Positions 1 to 8,088 are shown, counted from the stretch's first letter. The stretch is 16,137 nt of DNA from a bacterium (GCA_028819835.1 JAPPKR010000251.1:1-16137); one strand, 5' to 3'. Notes: a model not told the origin generated them from the sequence alone. Made by a program: numbers and translations.

Positions 1-880
1 GCCCGGACTGGAGATCGGGACCTCCATCACCCTGGCTTTTCCCCGGTCACCGATGATTATGGCCCAGCTGGCCTGGGACATGCAACTCGTGGCGGGCGGC
101 AAGTTCCTGCTGGGGTTGGGCACCCAGATCAGACCGCACATCACCCGCCGCTTCTCTACGGAGTGGTCCCGCCCCACCGCCCGGCTGCGGGACTACATCG
201 GGGCGGTCCGGGCGGTGTGGGACTGCTTCCAGAACGGAACCCGGCTTCGATACACCGGAGAGTTCTACCGGCTCACCCTGATGACTCCCTTCTTCAATCC
301 CGGTCCCAACCGGCTGCCGGAGATCCCGGTCTACATCGCCGGGGTGGGGCCGATGCTGAGCCGCCTGGCCGGCGAGGTGTGCGACGGGTTTCACGTCCAC
401 CCCTTTCACACCGTCAAGTACCTGGACGACGTGGTGCTGCCCGCCATAGAGGAAGGCGCCGTACAAGAAGGACGTTCTCTCGAGGACGTAACGGTGAGCG
501 CTCCCGTTTTCGTGGTGACCGGCCGCGACGCCAAAGAGATGGAAGGCCCCATCCGAGCGGCGAAGGAGCAGATCGCTTTCTATGCCTCCACTCCCAGCTA
601 CGCACCGGTCCTGGACACCCATGGTTGGGACTTCGGTCCCAAACTCACCGTCATGACCAAGCGGGGAGAATGGCACAAGATGGCGGATGTGATCCCCGAT
701 GAGGTCGTCCGTGAAGTGGCGGTGGTGGCCCCTATCTCCGAACTTGCCGACCGGATCGTCTCCCGGTACTCGGGGAGGCTCCAGCGGGTGGGGATCTACA
801 GCATGGCGGGAGACGCCATCCTCACCGAGGAGGAGTGGACGACACTGGCCGCCGAGATAAAGGACTCTTCCAACCTGTAA
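1..880 (+). CDS. LLM-class F420-dependent oxidoreductase, 5' end outside the window
   Basis: The reading frame is open from base 2, so the true start lies upstream; 292 residues are visible before the TAA at 878-880. The first visible residues (GLEIGTSITLAFPRSPMIMA) continue straight into the ATG at 53, which is therefore internal. The run GGKFLLGLGTQIRPHITRRF is the core of luciferase-like monooxygenases, most like the F420-dependent subfamily TIGR03617. The TIM-barrel pattern continues with PVYIAGVGPMLSRLAGEVCDG. Members use reduced deazaflavin F420 (some use FMN) to reduce or oxidise small molecules in the cytoplasm; the substrate cannot be read from the sequence. The gene converges on the histidine phosphatase, with 28 bases between the two stops and no obvious terminator. 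Family assignment is firm; subfamily and cofactor are inferred from remembered family patterns. Confidence 0.88.
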   Translation, partial: PGLEIGTSITLAFPRSPMIMAQLAWDMQLVAGGKFLLGLGTQIRPHITRRFSTEWSRPTARLRDYIGAVRAVWDCFQNGTRLRYTGEFYRLTLMTPFFNPGPNRLPEIPVYIAGVGPMLSRLAGEVCDGFHVHPFHTVKYLDDVVLPAIEEGAVQEGRSLEDVTVSAPVFVVTGRDAKEMEGPIRAAKEQIAFYASTPSYAPVLDTHGWDFGPKLTVMTKRGEWHKMADVIPDEVVREVAVVAPISELADRIVSRYSGRLQRVGIYSMAGDAILTEEEWTTLAAEIKDSSNL

Positions 881-908
881 CGGCATCCCTGCGAGATGAG
901 CCGCCCTT

Positions 909-1523
909 CTAAGTTTTCAGGTGGCAGGTCTCGTTGTAACTGATCATGAGAGGCGCGTGCGGATCGGCGAGGGTGACCGAAGCATTGCCCGGGGGAGAGA
1001 AGGGTCCCAGAAAGATGTTTCCGGGAAGCGCGACCCCGGTTATCCAGGAGGCGAAGAGCAGGGAGGGCCCGGCGTGAGTGCAGATGACCACTTTCTCGGT
1101 GGGTCCCATCTCCGATGCGATGCCGGTCAGAGCGGCCAGCACTCGGGTGCGGACATCCGCCCACCGCTCTCCTCCGGGTCGGGGCACGTCCTCTCCCTGG
1201 AAATAGCGCCTCATCAGGTCGGGCCATCCCTCCCAGAGTTCTTCCTGGCTCCGGTTGGTCCACTCCCCGTCACCCACCTCCCTCAGCCGAGGATCCGTTT
1301 CGACCTCCATCCCGGCCGCCGACGCGAAAGGCGCCATTGTCTGGGTGCACCGCTGCAGATCGCTTGAGATCAGCCGGTCAGGTCGGAACCGCGCCAGCCT
1401 GGGCACCAGCAGGGATGCCTGGCGGGCGCCGGCCTCGTCGATCCTCTCGTCATACTGCCCGATAAACCGGCCCGTCGAGTTGCCGGCCGTCCGACCGTGT
1501 CTTATCAGCATCATCAGCGCCAT
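909..1523 (-). CDS. Histidine phosphatase family protein (phosphoglycerate-mutase-like)
   Basis: A 204-residue protein of the histidine phosphatase superfamily branch 1. The phospho-accepting motif LIRHGRT is at residues 6-12 (R8, H9, G10). Other active-site positions are R58 in SSDLQRC, E82 in LREVGDGEW and the second histidine H150 in VVICTHAG. All expected catalytic residues are present, so it should be active; the substrate could be a phosphosugar, a cobalamin or nucleotide intermediate, or a small phosphoester. The start at 1523 is chosen because a GGAGGT sequence lies about 9 bases upstream on this strand; ATGs at residues 4 and 5 are possible alternatives. It is a lone minus-strand gene, convergent with the oxidoreductase and divergent from the crotonase gene across a 249-base gap. 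Confidence 0.9.
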   Translation of the reverse strand: MALMMLIRHGRTAGNSTGRFIGQYDERIDEAGARQASLLVPRLARFRPDRLISSDLQRCTQTMAPFASAAGMEVETDPRLREVGDGEWTNRSQEELWEGWPDLMRRYFQGEDVPRPGGERWADVRTRVLAALTGIASEMGPTEKVVICTHAGPSLLFASWITGVALPGNIFLGPFSPPGNASVTLADPHAPLMISYNETCHLKT

Positions 1524-1772
1524 TTCCCGGCCACCTCCAAATCAGTATTCGGCGATCCCCGCAGGCCAGGCATCCGGCTCACAGCCACCCACCCGTCACT
1601 GTCCCGTATCACTTGCCCACTCGGCTCAAGGCTACTGCTTCCACATGGAGCCGCACCCGCACCGGAACCCCGGGGGGTCCGAGAAGCAGGAAATGCCCCA
1701 CACCGCGCCAGGGCATACTTGTAAACACATTCTCTCCTAACTGTCCCGTTTCCCTCAAGAAAGAGGAGCACC
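1524..1772. promoter_or_regulatory. Divergent intergenic region between histidine phosphatase and crotonase genes
   Basis: These 249 bases separate two divergently transcribed genes, so promoters for both are expected here. The crotonase side ends in a strong Shine-Dalgarno, AGAGGAG at 1762-1768, four bases before the ATG. The phosphatase side has GGAGGT on the minus strand near 1532-1537. I see no convincing -35/-10 pair on either strand, no structured RNA and no supportable small gene. Confidence 0.4.
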
Positions 1773-2540
1773 ATGGTTCGATATGAAGCCGCCGAAGGGC
1801 GAGCCACTCTCACCATCGATCAGCCCCATCGCAGAAACCCGCTGTCCGTGAAGACCCTGGAAGGACTGGTATCCGGCACCCGCCGGGCCCTGGAGGACCC
1901 CGAGGTGCGGGTTCTGGTCTACACCGGCTCGGGGGAGCAGGCTTTCTGCGCCGGGGCGGACCTGGACGGGGGGATATTCGACGATCCGGTGGGACTCCAC
2001 CGCCAGCGGGGCGCTCTGGCCGACCTGTTCAGACTGATGATCCGGGGAGGAAAGCCCACCATCGCAAGGGTGAACGGACATGCCCTGGGAGGAGGCTTCG
2101 GACTGATGTGCGCCTGCGACATCGTGATCTGCGTCGAGGACGCCAAGCTGGGCACTCCCGAGGTGAGAGTCGGGGTTTGGCCGATGCTCATCTCGGCGGT
2201 CCTGGTCCGGACCATCCCACGCCGGGCGCTGCTCGAGATGATGATGACCGGCAGGTTGCTGACCCCGACCGAGGCAATCGCGCTGGGGGCCGTCTCCCGG
2301 GTGGTGGAACGGGACCGGCTCGATCAAGCGGTGTCGGAGACTGTCCGGTCGGTGACCGCCCAGAGTCCGGCCGCACTCCAACTCGGAAAGGACACCTTCT
2401 GGATGGTGAACGACCTGGGGATAGACGCAGCGCTCGACTTCCTGGCGGGAGGGCTCACCGCCACCCTCATGTCCGAGGACGCGCCCGAGGGCATCAGCGC
2501 ATTCCTGGAGAAGCGACCGGCGGTCTGGTCGGGAAGGTAG
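1773..2540 (+). CDS. Enoyl-CoA hydratase/isomerase family protein (crotonase fold)
   Basis: A 255-residue crotonase-superfamily protein, the usual length for a single-domain member. The oxyanion-hole regions are clear: AFCAGADL at residues 57-64 and NGHALGGGFG at 101-110. Of the two glutamates used by classical enoyl-CoA hydratase, the second is present (E130 in LGTPEVRVG). The first, expected right after GGGF, is replaced by G110. That pattern fits subfamilies that isomerise, hydrate by a one-base mechanism, or act on unusual acyl-CoAs, so a precise reaction should not be assigned. The start is supported by AGAGGAG just upstream. A 51-base gap precedes tatB, so it may head the same transcript, although no functional link to Tat export is evident. 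Confidence 0.9.
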   Translation: MVRYEAAEGRATLTIDQPHRRNPLSVKTLEGLVSGTRRALEDPEVRVLVYTGSGEQAFCAGADLDGGIFDDPVGLHRQRGALADLFRLMIRGGKPTIARVNGHALGGGFGLMCACDIVICVEDAKLGTPEVRVGVWPMLISAVLVRTIPRRALLEMMMTGRLLTPTEAIALGAVSRVVERDRLDQAVSETVRSVTAQSPAALQLGKDTFWMVNDLGIDAALDFLAGGLTATLMSEDAPEGISAFLEKRPAVWSGR

Positions 2541-2591
2541 CCTTGCCCCCGCCCGGTCGGGTCCCGCAAAGGCTTTACCATTGGGGAATCT

Positions 2592-3041
2592 ATGCCTGAG
2601 TGGAACGAGATTCTGGTCATTCTGGTGGTGGCGATGGTGGTTTTCGGCCCGCACCGGCTACCCGAGATGGCCCGGAAGGCAGGGAAGATGATGGCGGAAT
2701 TCAGGGTGGCCGCCCGGGAACTCCGGGAGGGGATCGAGAAGGAATTGGCTGTGGAGGAAATGAGGCAGGTGGCCAAGGACGTGGTCACGCCTACCAAGGA
2801 GGCGGCCTCGGAGTTACAGAAGTCTCTTGCGGATTCGGAGAAGGCGTTGAAGACCTCCACCCCGCTCGCCCGCCCCACCGATACCCAGCCGGGAACCGAA
2901 CGCGCAGAGGAGAAAGAGGCAGCCGACCACCAGGGGTCGGAGCCCGCCGGTGGAGCAGAGGAGCCCGAGGAGCCCGAGGAGTCCACCGGAGATCCTGACA
3001 CCCGGCCGGATCCGGAGCCGTCCGCCTCCCCCCGCACATGA
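2592..3041 (+). CDS. tatB: Sec-independent translocase subunit TatA/TatB family (TatB-like)
   Basis: A 149-residue protein with the TatA/B architecture: a very short N-terminal transmembrane helix (about residues 5-18), the FGP hinge at 18-20 followed by HRLPEMARKAGK, an amphipathic helix to about residue 60, then a long charged tail. The tail from about residue 90 is rich in Glu, Pro and Asp (for example EEPEEPEES) and is probably disordered. The polar residue in the membrane helix is E6, and the hinge is followed by HRLPE; both favour TatB, but the TatA/TatB split is unreliable in actinomycetes. It works with TatC to export folded twin-arginine proteins across the cytoplasmic membrane. The stop overlaps the tatC start as ATGA, implying coupled translation. 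The upstream Shine-Dalgarno is weak (GGGGAA about four bases away). Confidence 0.9.
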   Translation: MPEWNEILVILVVAMVVFGPHRLPEMARKAGKMMAEFRVAARELREGIEKELAVEEMRQVAKDVVTPTKEAASELQKSLADSEKALKTSTPLARPTDTQPGTERAEEKEAADHQGSEPAGGAEEPEEPEESTGDPDTRPDPEPSASPRT

Positions 3042-3757
3042 CAGACCAGAGTCGCCAGTCCATTCTCTCTCATCTCAACGAGTTACGCTGGCGGCTGGTC
3101 AAGTCGGCGGTGGCCATCCTGATCGGATCGGTGATCGCCCTGATCTTCGGCAATCTCATAAAGGATCTCCTCCAACTCCCTTACGACCGCGCCTTTCCCG
3201 GCGAGGAGAACACCCTGCAAGTCCTGGCGCCCACCGAGGAGTTCTCCGTGCTCATGAAGATCGCCTTCTTCGGCGGAGCGGTATTGGCCAGCCCCGCGGT
3301 CATCTACCAGATATGGATGTTCATCAACCCGGCCCTCACCCGCCGGGAGAAGAAGTGGGCGATACCGATCGTCATCTCCTGCACGGTCCTCTTCTGCCTG
3401 GGAGTGGCCGTGGGCTACCAGACCATGGGCCGGGGGCTCGCCTTCTTGCTGGGGATTTTCGATGACGTCGCGAACAACCTCCGATTAACCGACTACTTCT
3501 CCTTTTCCATCCGGTTCCTGTTGGCGTTCGGGATTTCGTTCCTGTATCCGGTGTTCCTGTTCACCGCCGCGGCCGCCAACGTCGTCACCTCCAAACAGCT
3601 GGCCCGGGGCCGGAGATGGGCGGTGCTCCTGGTGGTGACCGGCGCCGCCATAATCACGCCGACCGGGGATGTGCTGACTCTGGCCATGCTGTCGGTTCCG
3701 CTGTACGCCTTCTATGAGATCACCTACTGGCTGGTCCGGTTGGTGCTGAGGAAGTGA
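3038..3757 (+). CDS. tatC: Sec-independent protein translocase subunit TatC
   Basis: A 239-residue polytopic membrane protein and the twin-arginine signal receptor of the Tat pathway. Diagnostic features: HLNELRWRL at residues 12-20 before the first helix, a PTEEFSVLMKIAFFGG segment, YQIWMFINPALTRREKKW at the start of the third helix with the conserved Pro and Glu, and hydrophobic stretches consistent with six membrane spans. The C-terminus TPTGDVLTLAMLSVPLYAFYE is typical of the family. The ATG overlaps the tatB stop, and the TGA overlaps the GTG start of the helicase (GTGA at 3754-3757). tatA-tatC-helY is a known gene order in mycobacteria, which supports all three assignments. The length is close to that of other bacterial TatC proteins. 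Confidence 0.96.
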   Translation: MTDQSRQSILSHLNELRWRLVKSAVAILIGSVIALIFGNLIKDLLQLPYDRAFPGEENTLQVLAPTEEFSVLMKIAFFGGAVLASPAVIYQIWMFINPALTRREKKWAIPIVISCTVLFCLGVAVGYQTMGRGLAFLLGIFDDVANNLRLTDYFSFSIRFLLAFGISFLYPVFLFTAAAANVVTSKQLARGRRWAVLLVVTGAAIITPTGDVLTLAMLSVPLYAFYEITYWLVRLVLRK

Positions 3758-6303
3758 GCCCTGCGCCGATCAGCCGCCAGTTCCTGGAAGCCCTGCCATT
3801 CGAACCCGACCCCTTCCAGGCCGAAGCGGCCGAGGCGCTGGAAGAAGGCCTCAACATCGTCGTGACCGCTCCCACCGGAGCAGGCAAGACCCTGGTGGCC
3901 GAGGTGGCGATCCACCTGGCCCTGGCCAAGGGGCTGAGGGCCTTTTACACCACCCCCATCAAGGCCCTTTCCAACCAAAAGTACAAGGACCTCTGCAACC
4001 AGTACGGGCCGGAGAACGTCGGCCTTCTGACCGGGGACAACGCCATCGGAGGCGGGGCTCCGATCGTCGTGATGACCGCCGAGGTGCTCCGCAACATGCT
4101 CTACACCGATCCCGAGGAACTGGCCGGCGTCGGAGTGGCGATTCTGGATGAGGTGCATTACCTGGCGGACCGAGCCCGCGGAGCGGTGTGGGAGGAGATA
4201 ATCATCCACGCCCCGACCCGATTGCAGATGGTGTGCCTCTCGGCCACCGTCTCCAACGCCTCCGAGTTCACGGGCTGGGTCACCCGGTGCCGGGGCGAGA
4301 CTCGGCTGGTAAGGGCCGTGCAACGACCGGTCCCGCTCCGTGACCTGTACGCAGTCCGGGATCGCTGGGGACCCCAGCACATGCGGTTGCTCCCCACCTT
4401 CGTGCACGCCGACGGGAGGAAGAAGCCCAATCCCCGCATCTCCTCGCTCCTCTCCAGCGGGCGCAACCGGCGCCGGTTCGCCGCGCCGCGACGCGCCCAG
4501 GTGGTGGAGGCCCTTTCGGGTGAGAACCTTCTCCCCGCCATCTACTTCATCTTCTCCCGGGCCGGTTGCGAGGCGGCCGCCGCTTCGGTGAGGAGCGCCG
4601 GCATCCGGCTAACCCCTGAGGAGAACCGCGAAGTAATCCGCCAGGTTGCCGAGGCCCATACCGCCCATCTCTCCGAGGCTGACCTGGGAGCGCTGGACTA
4701 CCCGGGATGGGTGGACCGCCTGGAAGCCGGGGTCGCCGCCCACCACGCCGGCATGGTCCCCGCCTTCAAGGAGGCAACCGAAGAACTGTTCGCCGCCGGG
4801 CTGCTGGGGGTGGTCTTCGCCACCGAGACCCTGGCACTGGGAATCAACATGCCGGCCCGGACCGTGGTGCTCGAATCGCTGACCAAATTCACCGGAGAGA
4901 CCCATCAGGCACTGGAACCGGGGGACTACACCCAACTCACCGGGCGAGCCGGCCGCCGAGGAATAGACACCGAGGGATTCGGAATCGTGCTCTATTCCCG
5001 TTACGTCCGCTTCCAGGAGGTCGTCAAGGCCGCGGGCGCCGGAGCGCACCCGCTGGTGTCCAGCTTCCGCATCACCTACAACATGGTCGCCAACCTGGTC
5101 TCCAACTATCCCGCCGAGCAGGCTTCGGACCTGCTCTCGGCATCCTTCGCAAACTATCAGCAGGCTTCTCGATTGCAGGCGGAGAAGCGCCTGTCCGAAG
5201 AGTTGTCCCGAAAACTCGACCAGGAAGAGCGGGCCGGCCTGTGCGAGCGGGGGTCGGTGTTCGAGTACCTGGAAATGCTCGGCCAGGGCAAGGCCAGACG
5301 CGGCAATTGGTTCGAGACTCTGAGAATCGGCGACGTTTTCGAGATCCCGTCGGGACGCCGCTCGGGTCGCTACGTGGTCGTGCGAAGACTCGCCCGACGT
5401 TCCAAGGCGCCCCGGGTTTTGGCCGTGTCCGAGTCGGGAAACGCCTTGTCGATGGTATCCCGGGACCTGGTGGAGGGCACCGTCCGGATGGGGCACATCG
5501 AAGTACCCAACCGGCGGCGCTCCGACGGCCGGGATCTCCACCGGGAGATGGCCGCACAACTGCGCCGGCTCCCCTCCAGGTACAGAGCCTCCCCACAATC
5601 GGTGCGGGAATCCCGGCTGCGTGACCATCCGGTGGCCGGCTGCCCCGATCTGGCGGTCCATCTCCGCCATGCGCGGCGAGCGATCCGCACCCGCAGACGG
5701 CTGGCTCATCTCCAGTCGGGAGAGGACTGGGCCACAGAGAGCCTCCAGAACCGCTTCAAGGCGGTCCGGACGCTGATGGAGGAGTGGGGCTACCTGTCGG
5801 GATGGGCGGTAACCCCGGCGGGAGACAGGCTGAGGCTCATCTACAACGAGCGCGACCTGCTGGTCTCCGAAGCGGTCACCAGAGGACTGTTCGGGGGCTT
5901 GAACCCTGCGGAGACAGCCGCGCTCGGATCGGCCTTCGTCTACGATCCGCGCAACTCCTCTCCCCCCTCCGGCTCCTGGCCCACCGCCCGGCTGGCCGAC
6001 CGCTGGGAGAGGCTGGTGGAGTTGTGCGAAACACTGAACCGCGCCGAGTCATCCCACCAGATCGAGCCCACCAGGATTCCCGAACCCGGCTGCGGCGCCG
6101 ACATGTACCGCTGGGCGAGCGGCGCATCTTTGACCGACCTGGTGGAGGACGGTCAGACTCCGGGAGACTTCGTGAGGACCGCCAGACAGTTGGTCGATTT
6201 GTTGAGGCAACTGCGTGACGCCTTCCCGCAGATTTCGGGGTCCACCCGCTCCGCTCTCCGGTGCATCGACCGTGGAGTGGTGGCCGCGCATCTCAACAGA
6301 TAG
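3754..6303 (+). CDS. helY: Ski2-like DEVH-box RNA helicase HelY
   Basis: An 849-residue superfamily 2 helicase beginning at a GTG that overlaps the tatC stop by four bases. Motifs in order: Walker A APTGAGKT at 39-46, TTPIKALSNQK at 66-76, DEVH box at 132-135, SAT at 163-165, FIFSRAGCE at 265-273, HHAGM at 330-334, ATETLALGINMPART at 356-370, and motif VI QLTGRAGRRGID at 394-405. SSFRITYNMVANLV after the helicase core is typical of the Ski2/Mtr4 branch. The C-terminal part has the look of a DSHCT-type helical domain (for example QNRFKAVRTLMEEWGYL). Family members unwind RNA in decay or processing; the exact substrate of bacterial HelY is not well established. Position directly after tatC matches mycobacteria. 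Nothing suggests truncation, as mycobacterial HelY is only slightly longer. Confidence 0.93.
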   Translation: MSPAPISRQFLEALPFEPDPFQAEAAEALEEGLNIVVTAPTGAGKTLVAEVAIHLALAKGLRAFYTTPIKALSNQKYKDLCNQYGPENVGLLTGDNAIGGGAPIVVMTAEVLRNMLYTDPEELAGVGVAILDEVHYLADRARGAVWEEIIIHAPTRLQMVCLSATVSNASEFTGWVTRCRGETRLVRAVQRPVPLRDLYAVRDRWGPQHMRLLPTFVHADGRKKPNPRISSLLSSGRNRRRFAAPRRAQVVEALSGENLLPAIYFIFSRAGCEAAAASVRSAGIRLTPEENREVIRQVAEAHTAHLSEADLGALDYPGWVDRLEAGVAAHHAGMVPAFKEATEELFAAGLLGVVFATETLALGINMPARTVVLESLTKFTGETHQALEPGDYTQLTGRAGRRGIDTEGFGIVLYSRYVRFQEVVKAAGAGAHPLVSSFRITYNMVANLVSNYPAEQASDLLSASFANYQQASRLQAEKRLSEELSRKLDQEERAGLCERGSVFEYLEMLGQGKARRGNWFETLRIGDVFEIPSGRRSGRYVVVRRLARRSKAPRVLAVSESGNALSMVSRDLVEGTVRMGHIEVPNRRRSDGRDLHREMAAQLRRLPSRYRASPQSVRESRLRDHPVAGCPDLAVHLRHARRAIRTRRRLAHLQSGEDWATESLQNRFKAVRTLMEEWGYLSGWAVTPAGDRLRLIYNERDLLVSEAVTRGLFGGLNPAETAALGSAFVYDPRNSSPPSGSWPTARLADRWERLVELCETLNRAESSHQIEPTRIPEPGCGADMYRWASGASLTDLVEDGQTPGDFVRTARQLVDLLRQLRDAFPQISGSTRSALRCIDRGVVAAHLNR

Positions 6304-6304
6304 G

Positions 6305-6328
6305 CGACAGGTTGGGGAAAACCCGTCG
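6305..6328 (+). terminator. Hairpin just after helY, possible terminator
   Basis: Two bases after the helY stop, CGACAGGTT (6305-6313) pairs with AACCCGTCG (6320-6328): nine positions with one A/C mismatch around a GGGGAA loop. No T run follows, so it is at best a non-canonical terminator of the kind common in high-GC actinomycetes. A second, bulged hairpin follows (CCAC and TCCG against CGGA and GTGG, 6335-6357). Confidence 0.4.
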
Positions 6329-6388
6329 AAAGAACCACTTTCCGACATACGGAGTGGGGATATGTCAGCATCGGAGGTGATGGCGATC

Positions 6389-6394
6389 TATACT
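6389..6394 (+). promoter_or_regulatory. Possible -10 box upstream of the DUF4193 gene
   Basis: TATACT matches the sigma-70-type -10 consensus at five of six positions and lies 56 bases before the chosen GTG start. No good -35 hexamer is seen at 16-18 bases upstream. Its position after the helY hairpins fits a separate promoter for the next gene, but base evidence is thin. Confidence 0.25.
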
Positions 6395-6450
6395 TGCGCT
6401 CCGATCCGAAGGGCCTTGAACGCGTATACCGCTGGGAGTTAACTGTCGCT

Positions 6451-6819
6451 GTGAGAAACCAGTCCACCTTTGAACAGGACTTCGAGGACGAGGACCTCGA
6501 CTCCGACCTCGGAGACGACTACGAGCCCGATGGAGACTTCAGGGACGAATCGGAGGACGAGGACGACTCCGAGGCCGATGACGAACTCTCGGGGTTGGAG
6601 GGCGAGGAACTCAATATGGTGGAAGAGGGAGTGTCGGGCGAATTGCTCACATCGGAGCAAGCCATGGAGGTGGCGGGGATTCGGCGGGCGGAACTCTCCA
6701 TCAACCCGGACGATCACGCCATCCGCCAGAACGAGTTCCTGTGCGAATCGTGCTTCCTGGTGAAGAGAATCACCCAAAAGTCCTCCCCCCGGTCCAAGAT
6801 CTGCATCGATTGCCGTTGA
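6451..6819 (+). CDS. DUF4193 family acidic zinc-ribbon protein
   Basis: A 122-residue protein from a GTG start. The N-terminal half is extremely acidic (long Asp/Glu runs to about residue 60) and probably disordered. The C-terminal half ends in a Cys4 motif, NEFLCESCFLVKRIT...ICIDC, with C98, C101, C118 and C121; only one residue follows the last CxxC. This C-terminal pattern (EF-C-xx-CFLV...IC-xx-C) is that of DUF4193, a small actinobacterial family including mycobacterial Rv2699c, of unknown function. I chose GTG 6451 over the in-frame ATG at 6394 because GGGAG lies at 6434-6438 and the 19 extra residues would be basic/hydrophobic, unlike the family N-terminus. A nucleic-acid or RNA polymerase partner is conceivable but not shown by the sequence. 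Confidence 0.85.
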   Translation: MRNQSTFEQDFEDEDLDSDLGDDYEPDGDFRDESEDEDDSEADDELSGLEGEELNMVEEGVSGELLTSEQAMEVAGIRRAELSINPDDHAIRQNEFLCESCFLVKRITQKSSPRSKICIDCR

Positions 6820-6877
6820 CCTCCACCAACCGCCGTACCGTCCATGGCCGTGGCAGGAATGGAGCAGGCGCCGCCCA

Positions 6878-7306
6878 ATGCCCGCCATGCTTCCCACGGA
6901 AGGGCCGGAAAGGATGAACCCGGTACCCGGTGTCGGGGTGGTGATCGTAGACGATCAAAACAGGCTGCTGGTGATCCAGCGGGGCGACGGCGTGGGAAGA
7001 GGCCTGTGGGCAGTCCCCGGAGGGAAAGTCCGATGGGGCGAGACCTGGCGGGAGGCCGCCCGGCGGGAGGCCCGGGAGGAGACCGGACTGGAGGTGAAGG
7101 TAGGTCCCGTCATCTGGACCGGAGAGTCGGTCGGGCCCGGTCAGCCGCCCGAATGGCACTTCTCCCTGGTTGACTTTGAGTGCGAAGTGGTGGGAGGGGA
7201 CCTTCGGGCCGGCGATGACGCAGCCGACGTTCGCTGGGTCCCCATCGCCGAAGTCAGAGACTACCCCCTGGTGCCCACCATGTTCTCTTTGCTGGAGGTG
7301 CTGTGA
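6878..7306 (+). CDS. NUDIX hydrolase
   Basis: A 142-residue NUDIX protein. The Nudix box spans residues 49-71 (G49, E55, R63-E64 and R66-EETGL), with every consensus position intact, so Mg-dependent cleavage of a nucleoside diphosphate-X bond is expected. The segment before it (VPGVGVVIVDDQNRLLVIQRG) forms the usual first strands, and WAVPGGKV leads into the box. The WHFSLVDFECEV strand resembles ADP-ribose or nucleotide sanitising members, but the substrate is not readable. Start choice is open: ATG 6878 has GGAG 13 bases upstream; ATG 6914 (residue 13) gives a protein beginning MNPVPGVGVVI, has GGAAGGG upstream, and may be the true start. The stop overlaps the next gene as GTGA, so the two are probably co-translated. 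Confidence 0.92.
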   Translation: MPAMLPTEGPERMNPVPGVGVVIVDDQNRLLVIQRGDGVGRGLWAVPGGKVRWGETWREAARREAREETGLEVKVGPVIWTGESVGPGQPPEWHFSLVDFECEVVGGDLRAGDDAADVRWVPIAEVRDYPLVPTMFSLLEVL

Positions 7307-8088
7307 AGGCTCCGGCCGGGACTGTGATCTTCGACCTGGACGGAGTGATCTACCTCGGGGATGCGGGCGTTGAGGGCGCGAGGGAAGCCTTGACCGCCAT
7401 CGAACAGCGGGGCTACCGGGTGCTGTTCTGCACCAACAACTCGAGCCGCACTCCATCGGCCACCGCCCAGAAGATCCGGCGGGCCACCTCCTATCCGGCT
7501 CGCGTCGACCAGGTGTTCACCTCAGCAATGGCGGCCGCCCGCCTTCTGGCCGCAGACCGCCCCCCTTCCCTGGTGCTGGGTGGACCGGGAATAGTAGAGG
7601 CTCTCGAAGGAGTGGGCGTGAGAGTGGTGACAGACTGGCGGGAAGCGAGAGCCGCGGTGGTGGGGTTCGCCGCGCATCTCTCATATGACCTGTTGCGAGA
7701 TGTCTGCCAGGCGGTGTGGGGGGGCGCCGAACTGATAGCCACCAACACCGACCCGAGTTTCCCCACCGATAAGGGAACCTGGCCGGCGGCCGGCGCCATA
7801 GTGGCGGCGGTGCAGTACGCAACCGGTCAGGAGGCACTGGCTGCGGGAAAGCCGCACCAACCCATGATCGCCCTTCTCCGGGAACATGTCTCCGGGGGAC
7901 CGGTGATCATGGTGGGAGACCGAGCCGAAACGGACTTGCAAATGGCGGCCAACGCCGGCTGGCACTCGGTCCTAGCCCTCAGCGGCGTTTCCAAGCGCCC
8001 GCCTGCGAGTCCCTCACCCGACGCCGTGGTGGAATCAATTGCGGAGTTACCAACCCTCTTGGACCATCTGGCGACACAGGCGACATAG
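7303..8088 (+). CDS. HAD-IIA family hydrolase (NagD-like phosphatase)
   Basis: A 261-residue haloacid-dehalogenase-superfamily phosphatase starting at a GTG that overlaps the NUDIX stop. Motif I is FDLDGVIYLGD with nucleophile D11 and acid D13; motif II is CTNNSS at 43-48; motif III lysine is K183 in AGKPHQPM; motif IV is MVGDRAETDLQMA with acids at 206 and 211. The roughly 90-150 region is the C2-type cap, marking subfamily IIA (NagD, p-nitrophenyl phosphatase, phosphoglycolate phosphatase relatives). All catalytic residues are intact. Likely a cytoplasmic phosphatase for small phosphorylated metabolites. Coupling with a NUDIX hydrolase suggests serial removal of phosphates from a nucleotide-type metabolite, which is inference only. 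Confidence 0.92.
   Translation: MKAPAGTVIFDLDGVIYLGDAGVEGAREALTAIEQRGYRVLFCTNNSSRTPSATAQKIRRATSYPARVDQVFTSAMAAARLLAADRPPSLVLGGPGIVEALEGVGVRVVTDWREARAAVVGFAAHLSYDLLRDVCQAVWGGAELIATNTDPSFPTDKGTWPAAGAIVAAVQYATGQEALAAGKPHQPMIALLREHVSGGPVIMVGDRAETDLQMAANAGWHSVLALSGVSKRPPASPSPDAVVESIAELPTLLDHLATQAT

Noticed and set aside
1755..2654. A 299-codon minus-strand frame covering the crotonase gene and the start of tatB
   Set aside because: It spans two conserved plus-strand genes and has a His/Pro/Gln-rich composition without recognisable domains.
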